In this document: in pieces, positions 1 through 17,600 of the stretch
How the letters are laid out: each line of letters begins with the position of its first letter
Numbering within the stretch: position 1 is the first letter of the stretch
NCBI RefSeq assembly: GCF_964204645.1
Contig: NC_134030.1
Span: 721,855-785,854 of the forward strand
Reading direction: 5' to 3'
DNA: 64,000 bases
Source: Tubulanus polymorphus
Lineage: Eukaryota; Nemertea; Palaeonemertea; Tubulaniformes; Tubulanidae
Program-made: the position numbers and the translations under genes
The notes under the pieces: generated by a model
What the model was told of the DNA's origin: nothing
Databases searched by the model: none
Seen by the model: the letters and a program-made list of their open reading frames with translations, nothing else

Positions 1-349
1 TACTTATACAGCATATTCAAAAAACTTAGTCATCAGGCCATCCTGAATGGTCTGTTAACCGTAACCCGACCGACCCGACTTCAAAGGTACCGAGTGATAA
101 CTTTTTTTCGGGATTCATTGAAATGAATTCTATTTTTGATATTGTTTCCATATGAAGAAGGTGATAGATTTGTTTTTTTTTGCCCTAAAATTTTGCAAAA
201 AATATTTCTACCTACCGACTCATCCTTAAAATTTAAGTCGGTGTTTACGGCAAACAGACATTTATTTTAGGATGGCCGTACACAGTTCAATTACAATCTA
301 TCCCTTAAATAATGAGACGAGGATAACTATATAGGATAACTATTTATTT

Positions 350-382
350 GACATTACGAGCTTTCGCTAAAGCTTCATCGAG
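350..382 (-). repeat. Short dispersed hairpin motif, hammerhead-like but degenerate
   Basis: Read on the minus strand this has CGATGA, then A, then GCT-TT-AGC as a tight hairpin, then GAAAGC and TGTCAAATAAATA. The same arrangement with a longer loop occurs at 27671-27712. The order (CUGAUGA-like box, short stem, GAAA) resembles a hammerhead core, but the first box is imperfect and no good stem III is visible. It is best regarded as the end of a dispersed repeat. The rest of 1-1085 shows no gene. Confidence 0.35.
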
Positions 383-1085
383 TGAATGAGAATCTTTATT
401 CTAAACCCGGTTAACGCAGCTACTGTATATGAATCTAACCCTTGATAATGCGCCTAACGCCAGGTTTTTCCAGAGACGGATGTATTTTTGACTTGCAATT
501 GTATAGTAAAGATAAACCCCACAGATACAGCACCATACTCTCTATACAGCCAAATTCCTATAGTTGGTACCCTTACTACAGTCAGGGGCGTAGCCACCGG
601 TGCGACAACTGCAACATATGTCGCACCTATAATTGAAAAACACATTAAGCTAAAACGTCATAATTAACGTTATTCTACTGATAATCGACTGTTCTTCCAG
701 AGGACGGAATGTCTGTATTTTGACTTGCAACTAATACCGGTATTTATCCCAGATACTCTATATATAGCCAAAATCCCAAATCGCCGATATGGGACCCTAA
801 CTACCCCTGACCGAGTGTGTGAATAAATATCATTTTTAAAATGGGTTTTTCAGCCTCTTAGATAAATTCATAATACTTCTCGCTTAAATCACGAATGAAT
901 TCCGGCAGCGAATTTAATATAGGGGCCTATACTCACGTAGCTTAAAGATTTAGAATAATTTTTCATTCTTCGTGTGTTGTGTGAATTACCCAAGCTTGGC
1001 CGTATTCAACGACGTACTATAATATGCAAGGAGTTGTTATCCAAGTTAGATTTGTGGCTATAAAATGTTTGATTATTATTTTTAC

Positions 1086-1200
1086 CTGTGAACGTCGAGC
1101 TCAGGAAGACGCGTACGATTTTCGAATGTAGAATTGGCAGATCTTCCAACGGTCTTTGACCTCTGAGGACATCGAGAGGTCCAGTGTCTCCCGACGGCAT
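1086..1200 (-). CDS. DUF4062/NACHT-WD-type protein, first coding exon (partial)
   Basis: The minus-strand exon reads from an ATG at 1200 through MPSGDTGPLDV to KIVRVFLSSTFT, then a donor (CACAG|GTAAAA). The block IVRVFLSSTF is the characteristic start of the DUF4062 domain found at the N-terminus of NACHT-WD (NWD1-like) and TEP1-like proteins, usually followed by a run such as D-x-x-x-E-R-N. That next exon is not found before the left edge, so the gene leaves the window. A possible acceptor (CTATTTAG) about 28 bp upstream of the ATG suggests a spliced 5' UTR. The exon is 115 nt and ends in phase 1. Assignment rests on one short conserved motif. Confidence 0.55.
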
Positions 1201-1488
1201 TCTCGCCCGAGTGAAGATAATCTCTAAACTAAATAGAATAATTCCGATAAGCCTTAACGGTCCATCGCTGCTCCACACATTTCATGTTTACAAAAAAAAC
1301 AATTCGTCCTCAAAATATAAGCGAATTTGTTGCGAAATTATTTATGAAATCGAGCGAAATATAGTTGGTTTATAAGGTATACTGGATTTTTATTTTGTTT
1401 TTGGAAGTAACTGTCAGTCAGCTCGCATACACCATACAGCGCTAAACGTCGATATAGGGTTGGTTTTTGGTGTCTTAATTGAATAAAA

Positions 1489-1716
1489 TCTAAGGCAAAC
1501 AAAAATTGATACCTTGTTTCTCCGCTCTGCTGAGCTTAAATGTTGACCCGGCCGCCTATCTACCCTATACATTACTTTTTTTTAAAATCGTGATCAATTT
1601 TACCATAACAGCCCCGGCCGCTATAGAAATGAACTGTTTATAAATTTTATCATATTTTACAAAAATGACCCGGCCGCTGCGGAGAAACAAGGTATCATTT
1701 TTGTTTAGCCTAAGAG
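1489..1716. mobile_element. MITE-like element with about 33-bp terminal inverted repeats
   Basis: The left end (AGGCAAACAAAAATTGATAC...) and the reverse complement of the right end (AGGCTAAACAAAAATGATAC...) match over about 33 bp, ending in TTGTTTCTCCGC. The interior holds two further CCCGGCCGC motifs. At about 225 bp with no ORF this is a non-autonomous foldback or MITE element. The flanking bases extend the palindrome, so the target duplication is unclear. Confidence 0.65.
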
Positions 1717-3200
1717 AGGGTATTCATTTGACGTTTCGATCCTATCCTATGTTCTGTATTGAATTTGAAAATGTCCCGTATAACCAAATTTAACTCGATT
1801 ATTTTCTCTTCGTAATTGTAGATTTTTTGTTTATTCGATTCTCAGGGGAAAAAAATCTCGCAAATCTCTCACAGGAAATCTCTAAAATTTCATTCAATCC
1901 CGAATCCTTAAAATCACAGTTATGTGAGAAATGAATATAAACAATCTTACAATCATAAATCCACAGTTGTGATAGGAACCACCCGAATAGATATATTCCT
2001 CCTATAAAACAATTTTTAGTTAATTCATGAAATCGTGAATTTTTTCAAATCTTTTACATTGTTAGTTCTATTCGATCGAATGAAACTGATGGAGATTTCC
2101 GCGACTTACCTACTTTTAACACAGCACGAAGTGTCGTTATTTCAGTACAGATTTAGTCCAGTGGATCCTCCTCAGTAAAACACTATTAGGGCATTATAAA
2201 CCGCTGTTGCTATTTATGTGTTTCGATAACATGTATTTATATATAAACCCCCCGCGTACGAACACGGGTCAGTACTGGGGTTATTCTCAATCATGAGATA
2301 ATCCAATGGTCGTCGTCACCGTTAATCCGTTAAATTAATCCCTAACAGATTGACCGCCGTTAGTGCATTTGGACACGTAAATACCGCAGATATATAAAAC
2401 ACGTGAAAACATTTTGAGATCTTATAAAATTTTATTATTATTTCGAGATATAAATAACTTAACGGAGGAATTCCTAAAATCAGAAAGGAAAAAGAGTAAT
2501 GTTTCCTCGAGTTAATGGTTTATTCGATGCTTTGGACTTTGTTCTAATAGTCGTCTATACAGAGTGACCACTTTCAACGTAATCAATTTACAAATTCCCT
2601 GAGCTTTTCCATGTGATTACACAAAATTCCCCCTGAGTGAATCCAAGGAATTTCTAGGTTTTAAAATGATTCAATTCATTAAGTTTTTAAGAATCACATA
2701 TTGATAAAGAAACACAATAGCGTTCAATAGCATTATCCAAATTCCTTGAGTTTTCCAAGGATTTCCAGGAATTAGTCAAATTTCCTGATATTTTTAAATA
2801 GATTTTTCTAATTCCCAGAATTTTCCAGGTCCACCCTGCTTTAGGAAAACTGAGTTTACAAAAATATGCGATATAATACGGTAGAATACAAATACACAAA
2901 CTAGTTGAAGCAAACTAGGGGTATGACAGTTAAAAATCCAAATATGGGGACCGTTTTAAGGCGTTTTAAAAATTTCTCGGAAAATTGTTTCTTTTTGCAT
3001 TTTATAAAGATATATGAATGACAAATTCTATAAAGAAAAAATATAGCCATCAAATAGCACTGGAGAACACCAAAATTTCGAAATATTCCGAGGAGGACCC
3101 CATACCCCTTCGGTGGCTTCGTACCCTTGACGATTACTTTTGTGCCCTTCAGTACCGTGGTCCCCCACCTTCCAAAATCCTATTATCGGCAATTTTGACT
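1717..3200. other. Gene-poor intergenic DNA
   Basis: No convincing exon is seen. Around 2590-2840 there are repeated fragments of the type AATTCCCTGA...TTTTCCA, which resemble the imperfect tandem repeats at 11785-12170. The remainder is AT-rich unique-looking sequence. Confidence 0.5.
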
Positions 3201-3214
3201 TTTGACTGAAATAT

Positions 3215-4976
3215 TTAGTATTTACTATCATAAGGAGGCGGGGTGCCATAGTTCATTGGTGGAGGTGGTGCACCCGCTGGAGGATAGGGGGCGTTGTTTG
3301 GAGGACCTCCATAGTAGTTTGTCGGTGGAGGTGGTGCATTCGCTGGTGGATAGGGGGCGTTGTTCTGAGGGCCGCTGTACGCATTATGCGCTGCAGCTCC
3401 CCCGTACACTACTGTTGACGAGGCTGGTCCATTCACTGAAATAAAACAACAAACATACGTAGATGTGTTTAGATAAAAAAACCATGTTCACGTTGGAGGG
3501 GTAAATTATAGTACCTTGGTTCATCGCCTTGCGTCGCTTTATAAACCAAAACGCAAAACCACCTAATAGACAGCCAATCACCAGAATACTGACAACCACT
3601 GGCACTATGAGAGCAGTATTACTACAAATAAATCAATCATCTTTAACATTGCAAGGATCGTCTGCACGCTTTACTGGTTCTGAGCACCAGGGGGCGTTTC
3701 ACGGACGAATTGAGGTTTCATTATTATATCATTAATCCTTAACTTCTTGAAACAGAAACAGACCCGGGTTTTAGAAACTGGTGGTATCTAACTAACATTT
3801 ACTATAGGCCCGCGGTTTCATAGTAAAGGATACGGACTCACTAAGCGGAGACTAAGAGACGTATTAAAGGGGTCATCCCACAATAGATACACCCAAAAAT
3901 AAAAAGTTCTATGGTCAAATGATCGATGCATCAGGCGTCGAAATATATACTATCTTACTATAGAACCTTTTGGCTAAATCTATTGTCGGATTTGTCTCTC
4001 GTTGTTGACAAGCAACATACCTGCTTCCGCAATCGCTTTTCTGAGTTGTTGTTGGTGGATTGTCATGTTGTGGTATCCTATATCCCTCTCTACTGCAACA
4101 GTATTTGATGACGTCCCTGCCCGTTCCTCTGCAACAGAATTCCCCATTGGTGCAATATTCAGCGTCGAACCACGTCAAGCCGCTACTAGTACAGAAAGCA
4201 GTGCACACAGAGGCTGTGAACACGAGAAATCATTAATAACATATAATTAATTACTGAAGTGAACGTTACCGGGTTCGAACCGTCTTATAGCACGTCGATA
4301 TCATATTAAACATTTTCCTTACTCATATTCGAACCAACACATTCCCCTCACCCACCTACACAGCATTCCCCTCACCCACCTACACAGCATTCCCCTCACC
4401 CACCTACACACAGCATTCCCCTCACCCACCTACACAGCATTCCCCTCACACACCTACACAGCATTCCACTCATCCACCTACACAACATTCCACTCACCCA
4501 TCTACACAGCATTCCCCTCACCCACCTACACAGCATTCCCCTCACCCACCTACACAGCATTCCCCTCATCCACCTACACACAGCATTCCCCTCACCCACC
4601 TACACACAGCATTCCCCTAACCCACCTACACACAGCATTCCCCTCACCCACCTACACACAGCATTCCCCTCACCAACCTACACACAACATTCCCCTCACC
4701 CACCTACACACAGCATTCCCCTCACCCACCACACAACATTCCCCTCAGCATTCCCCTCACCCACCTACACAGCATTCCCCTCACCCACCTACACAGCACC
4801 CCTCACCCACCATCACAGCACCCCTCACCCATCAACACAACATTCCCCTCACCCATCCACTCACTGCCACAATCAGATTACCTACCATTGTACCCAGTAA
4901 CAGAGTATATATCCACAATCAGTATCAATCCGATCAAACACACGATCGTATTAGTTTCTGATATTCGCCCGCACAT
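3215..4976 (-). CDS. Shisa/CYYR1-like single-pass membrane protein
   Basis: Four exons join in frame on the minus strand: 4886-4976, 4021-4213, 3515-3621 and 3215-3435, with GT donors and AG acceptors, giving about 203 aa. Exon 1 encodes a hydrophobic signal peptide (residues about 11-28). Exon 2 encodes a cysteine-rich ectodomain with EYCTNGEFCC and IKYCC, a C..CC..YCC pattern as in Shisa, CYYR1 and related proteins. A transmembrane segment (about VVVSILVIGCLLGGFAFWF) is followed by the basic stop-transfer KRRK. The tail is proline/tyrosine-rich with two near-identical NNAPYPPA-x-APPPP repeats and a final PPPY motif that could bind WW-domain ubiquitin ligases. Family members are adaptor-like trafficking proteins, so exact function is unknown. 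The start is the only ATG preceding the signal sequence. Subfamily placement is tentative. Confidence 0.75.
4330..4860. repeat. Minisatellite, 21-24 bp unit, in intron 1 of the Shisa-like gene
   Basis: About 23 imperfect copies of CATTCCCCTCACCCACCTACACA(CA) run head to tail, with units alternating between single and double CA. The strongly strand-asymmetric C-rich composition produces spurious minus-strand ORFs of repeated CRWVRGML-type peptides. The array lies between exons 1 and 2 of the neighbouring gene. Confidence 0.9.
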
Positions 4977-5499
4977 TATTTTAACAGCAGTAAAATCATA
5001 CATCTTACTCGGCCACATTCAATAGTGATTAACGCTGTGTAGTTCTACTGCGAGACTCGCATCGAAAAACAGTACAACAGCAGGAGCTGCTGTGTTGATG
5101 GACGAGTAGTTTTTTGTCGATATGTTTCGTAGATAACAGCGCGGCCTTACTCATTCCTATGCCGGTGTTACAATCAGATATCAACACTGATTATGCCAGG
5201 ACAACGTTTTTATTTGTCAACTCTTCCAATAACTGGGGCAACTAAATATTAAAACATACACTTATAACCACTAGGAAAAAAAACGACTGGCAGACACTAA
5301 TAATCGAGAGGACACGACGATGACTCAGAGACTCCGGATTGGGCGTTTTATATACAGAAACCACTCAGTATCCATGACTCATTGACAAATACCGGTGCTG
5401 CTGGTCTCCACAGTTAACAGGTCACCGCACTGAGGACCAGGCGGCAAACTTGTATAACAATAACATAACTGAGACAATCGCTCAGTCCATTTAGAGGCA

Positions 5500-5665
5500 A
5501 GGTGCGGGAGGCAGTTGCCCCCAAGAGAAAGTTTGGAAAAGTGTCCTTTGTGCGATGAGGGTGGTGTAGGCGAGTGGAATCGACTCTTGAGAGTTCTGGT
5601 CGTGGGTTCGAAACCCAAACATTACCGGGCTAGTGTTCTCGGCCAAGAGACCTATTCATTTTTTT
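5500..5665 (+). mobile_element. tRNA-derived SINE-like element
   Basis: A pol III A-box-like stretch (GTGTAGGCGAGTGG, about 5574-5587) and a perfect B-box (GGTTCGAAACC, 5605-5615) are spaced as in a leucine- or serine-type tRNA head. A GTTCTGGTCGTG arm precedes the B-box. The sequence does not close an acceptor stem and runs into unrelated sequence, as expected for a SINE rather than a functional tRNA gene. Confidence 0.55.
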
Positions 5666-5669
5666 GGTT

Positions 5670-7090
5670 ATATATCAAAATTCCTGGATCCGTCCGTCCG
5701 TGCCACTGCCCAGAGAAGCCGTTCGATAGGCCCTGACCGTATGTATTGACTTCTTTAGATTCAAGCGTCAATTATTTTGCTTTAGTTGAAACGAAATACT
5801 CGAAACTACACTCATCAATGAAAACTTCTCGGACATTTTTTCTTATAAAATGTTTGATGTTTCATAAGTTGAGTTTAGAGTATTTAGTCCGGCGTGCACG
5901 GTGTACTTCCGAAATTAGAATGGTTTTTGCCGGTACATAATAAGACCGAAGTAATGGTTCGTTCAGATCCGATACAATGTTGGTACCCTCCTTTCGTAGG
6001 AGCCTTCCATGGCTATTTATCAAGATTTATTGCATATTATTTGATTATAGCCGAAACGTTGCTCTTTAGACGAGACAATTTAGAAATATCGGTTATGCAC
6101 CTAAATTATAGTTGATATGAATCTATCATAAGAGATTAATTAGTAGGATTACGGATTATCCGTAAATTACTTTATCCGTTCTTAGTCTCTTGCCGCGAAG
6201 TGGGAATTCTTCGTGTTCTAATCTCAACCTGCTTTTCATCAAATATCCAATCAAAAAATCCAGAAACAATTTATTACCAATAATTTAAGGTGTACCTTTA
6301 TTTAGTTAATACTTCAGTGATCGACCATGTGAAATACATAAGGCATTTACTCTGCAGAGATCATAGAAACAAAGTGAGAGAAATATGTGAATTAAGCCGT
6401 TTAACATTTAAAAATTTGACATTTAAATAAATAAATGACCACAAATTTTACTCTGTTTTCAGTAAAAAAGAAGTTTCTTTTTCAATACAACCAGATTGTT
6501 CAAATTTCTATTTTGACTGTATTCACTAAATTGAATTATAGCTTCTTTTAAATCAAAAACTACCAATGAATTATCTTCGATCAGCTACAACTGAACCCAA
6601 TATTACCTTAAATCATTTATTACAAAAATCAGTTCTAAAAAATTACATACAAAATCGACTACATTATTGTACTATTAACTACAATTAACATCTAAATAAC
6701 ATCTTTCAGTGGAATGTGGTGAAATCTAAATTACGTATTTTGATTCTATCTTGCAAGAAAAAACTCTCATGGCAGGGATACCAGGGGTTGGTAGATCACT
6801 ATAGGAACTGAAATCAACTCCAGAAAAAATTCGACTCCAGTTTATGGACGGTTCTCTACACGTTCATACAGTTCTTCTGAGACTCCAGCATGGGCAAAAC
6901 CTCAAAATAGGGCGGCCCCAGCCTGTGATACCCGGTAGTGAGGCCCAGCACCGACTGAGCCCTTACACAGCTCCAGCGTCCGCTGCATGGCCTCCAGTGT
7001 CCACTACGAGAGGTCCAGCAAGGCTCCAGCATCCGCTGTGCTCTAGGAACTCATTTTAATAGCACCATTCTACATAATTATCACAAAAAT
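5670..7090. other. Intergenic DNA without a recognised gene
   Basis: No exon with convincing splice sites or conserved coding was seen. The stretch at 6840-7040 is rich in loosely repeated CTCCAGC/CCAGCA words and yields only low-complexity reading frames. Confidence 0.5.
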
Positions 7091-7092
7091 CA

Positions 7093-13960
<6,868 letters not shown>

Positions 13961-14623
13961 CTTTATCACAAATACAGCCGAATAAAGTCTGGATTGAATT
14001 GAATCGCCGATGTTTCAGCTGAAAATTTTCCTCTTCGTAACCCTAGGGTTAGGGTTAGCCTGATACTGCTCAATGCGTTACAACAACTCTCGCTGGACAC
14101 CAGTCCACCCGCCGAGGACTAAACCTCTTAACACGCACCTCAGCTAGCTACTCCAACGTTTACAGGCCACTTTAGAAATTGTTAACTCAGCAATTAACAC
14201 GAAACGATAATCTATCATAATCTTGATTGCCATTGATAAACAATGAAGTGAGGATTAATCTTCAGCGGATTATTATTGTTTTGCTACTACAGATTGTTGA
14301 TTCAATTGAAATTATCTTTTTCAAGGAATGTTATCGGGGATACCCATGACGTCATCGAGGACATCGGCTTCGACCGAGGGAAACCCCTCCCGTCAATGAC
14401 AGATCAAGAGAAAATCGTGTTATTTTTGCGCTGTTTGTCGATCAAGTGCGTTTATTGAACGCGACAATCTTTCACAATCATCTGTAGTGTATAATCATGT
14501 GATCGTCGTTTTGAAATCGATTGAAAAATGATTTGGATGCGCAGCAGCAGGAATTAGAATTTAAATACAGAATTCAATTCTATTCTAAACACAGATTGCG
14601 GAAATGATGTTGAATGTTGTGTG
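13961..14623. promoter_or_regulatory. Shared promoter region between glycerol kinase and the TIR gene
   Basis: Head-to-head spacing between the two start codons is about 0.66 kb. A consensus CRE/ATF site TGACGTCA lies at 14347-14354. The glycerol kinase ATG is embedded in a TISU/YY1-like AAGATGGCGGC, which implies a very short 5' leader on that side. Two TTAGGG telomere-type repeats occur at about 14046-14058. Transcription starts cannot be placed without RNA data. Confidence 0.5.
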
Positions 14624-14624
14624 A
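14604..14624 (+). promoter_or_regulatory. Six-codon uORF overlapping the TIR-gene start codon (TGATG)
   Basis: An ATG at 14604 opens a six-codon frame ending in TGA at 14622-14624. The last base of that stop is the first base of the main ATG, giving a TGATG stop-start overlap. If the transcript includes it, initiation at the main ORF would need leaky scanning or termination-reinitiation. Confidence 0.5.
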
Positions 14625-17600
14625 TGTTTGAAGTTTTGTCGTGGTTTACAAGAAAAACTGGTCATTCCACAAAACAGAGCAGCAGTAGCAGCAGCACCTC
14701 CCCAACCCTGTCAACTCCCACCCCAACCCCGTCAAACCCTCCTCCAACCCAGTCACCTGCCACAGGTTGCTGTAAATCATTAATCTGCTCCGAGCAAACA
14801 ACAATGAACGAAGACAGTAACAGTTGCTACGGAGATGATAATAGAATCGCTCGGGACGCTACAACAACAGTAGAGGAAAATGAGGAGGATTTTACATCAT
14901 CATCAGCTTTATTAAAACCCGGACTGGGGATCGTTCCATCTCAACCACACCCTCCTCTTCCCAAAACTAGTCACCCGCCTACCCAAACTAGTCAGCCTCC
15001 TTCCCAAAATAGTCACCCTTCCCAAACTGCCTCCCCTCTTCAAAATAGTCACCCCCCTCCCCAAACTGGTCAGCCTCCCCAAACTAGTAACCCTCCTTCC
15101 CAAACTTATCACCCTCCCCAGCCTGGCCACCCTCCCCTTACTGGTCACCCTCCTCCAAAAACTGCCTCCCTTCTCCAAAACAGTCACCCTCCCCAAACTA
15201 GCCATCCTATTCCCCAGTCAGTCAGCCACCCCCCAGCTCCCCAGTCAGTCAGCCACCCCCCAGCTCCCCAGTCAGTCAGCCACCCCCCTGTTCCCCAGTC
15301 AGTCAGCCACCCCCCAGCTCCCCAGTCAGTCAGCCACCCCCCTGTTCCACAGTCAGTCAGCCACCCCCCAGCTCCCCAGTCAGTCAGCCACCCCCCTGCT
15401 CCCCAGTCAGTCAGCCACCCCCCAGCTCCCCCTGCTAGTATGTATCAGTATCTACAGCGAAGTTTATTTGATCGCACTATCTCGTCGAGTAGTGAAGAAC
15501 TATCACTGGGTGATAGTTTTAATAGTATCACCAGCCCCGGTATGGAGTCCGTGCCGCCGCCACCGTGCGATAGTGTAGACGGCGTCGCTAACGACAGTCC
15601 CGTTAAAAAGGCTCGAGTTCAACACCAACACATGAGTATCCATAGCAACGGCGACAACAATGCCTTCATCAAACCGACGACGGATGAAATAAAAGATTTA
15701 CCGATTATCAGATTCCACCCGGCGTCGACCGGGTTGAGGATGCTGACGAGTTTATCCGATACGGAAAGCGTTTGTAGCACTCCGAGTCCGGATACTCCGG
15801 CCGCCGGAGGAGGCGGAGGAGGCGGAAGTCTGCCCGGAGGATTCTACGATTTCACTAATTCATCGGTGAGAACTAAACGCGCAAAGATGAATCGCTATAG
15901 CGTCGAGGAGGTTCTCGACAATCTCGCGGTGAGGATTCCTCGTCTGTTCGAACGCAACGATTATAAACACGAATTCCTCGCCGATTTACAATTCGTTAAA
16001 CGCAGAACGTCCTGGTCGCCGGACGAAACATTCCGTCTGAAAATAGCCGATAAACTCATCGAATTAAACATAGTCGATTTATTCATTAGAATCTGGAACT
16101 CGATTCACGACGACGACGAAGAGAATCGGGAGATTCACGAATCACCGGTCGGTTTAAAGAACATCGTTCAAATCGTGATTATTCTGTGGAATACGAGTGA
16201 TATCTCGCGACAACTGTGTCGACAAATTACCGACAAGGGATGCCTACAATTAGGATTAATGGACTTGAAATCGGCTGAGTTCGCGTTACAGAAACTCGGT
16301 AATGATAACAAGTTGTATTACGTAAAAGGATTACTCGGAATAATGCACAACGTTTGTCGTCACGACGACGGGAATTCCCGGGAGGTATTCCGTAGCGCGG
16401 ATGCGGTCGCCATTTTACAGTCCTATCTACCCGTCCGGTCTTTAGTGATACGTACTAAAGTTCTGCTGATATTATCGTACCTCCTCGACGAGACGGAAAA
16501 CGATATTCTCAACGCCGACGATCAGAATATCTCGTTTTTTATCGATATTTTACGAGCGGCTCTGAATTCGGATTCTCATTTCAGTAAAGATTACGGGTTT
16601 CACGCGAGCGAGATCGTCGACGGTTTAAATCATCTCGCGGCTAACGACTCGAATAAAACACGTATCGTCGCTAACAACGCGTTACCGTTATACGTGCGCT
16701 TAATAGACGCCGGGTTAACGACTGTAGAGCAACATCTCGCCACCAGGGGGCTCTGGATACTAGCGTTTAATGATGATTGTAAGAAAGCGATTAAGATGCA
16801 ATCCGGCTGTATGGAAGGTAAGTCATATATTCATCGATTCAGTTTTTAGTTTCGTCTCTCCTCCTACCTCCTCTCTTCTCTTTCCTCCTCTCTTCTCTTT
16901 CCTCCTTCCTTCTCTCATCTCTTCTCTTTCCTCCTTCATTCTCTCCTCTTTCCTCATTCATTCTCTCATCTTTCCTCTTTCCTCCTTCCTTCTCTCCTCT
17001 TTCCTCCTTCCTCCTCTCTTCTCTTTCCTCCTTCATTCTCTCATCTCTTCTCTTTCCTCCTTCCTTCTTTCATCTCTTCTCTTTCCTCCTTCCTTCTCTC
17101 CTGCACATCATGATCCATTTCCACAGTTTTTGAACTGAACTACTTTTCATGATGCATCATGGGAGAGAGGAGAGACAGGAAAGAGCAGAAACAGCGGCTC
17201 GGTCAAACGCCCAGTTCTATATTTTATTTCTGCTATGATTTTAATGTTGTTTTGGCTCTTTTCTTTCCTCCTTCCTCCTCTCTAATCTCTCCTCTTTCCT
17301 CCTTCCTTCTCTCCTGTGCCTCATGATCTGTAGTAACTGTCCTGAACCCCCCGGCCCCCCCCCCCCCCGGCCCCTGATACATGTTTTATTTCTGCTATAA
17401 TTTCAAAATGTTGTTTTCAATCTTTTTCAGCTCTTCATCGTTTGTGGAAAACTCACACGGACGAGACGGTACGTCACGCGGCTCGTGGCGCCATCTGGGA
17501 GGTGAATGCTTCACATCGACAAATCAGCAGAACTATTGAATTACCGGGTTAGTATTGAATAGTTCCAACTACCGCGTATTGAATAGATCACAATTTATTA

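Noticed and set aside
4396-4599. Minus-strand repeated CRWVRGML ORF
   Set aside because: Translation of a 22-bp minisatellite in an intron, with no signal or conserved domain.
5545-5620. Functional tRNA gene
   Set aside because: A- and B-boxes are present but no acceptor-stem pairing or proper anticodon arm. Better a SINE.
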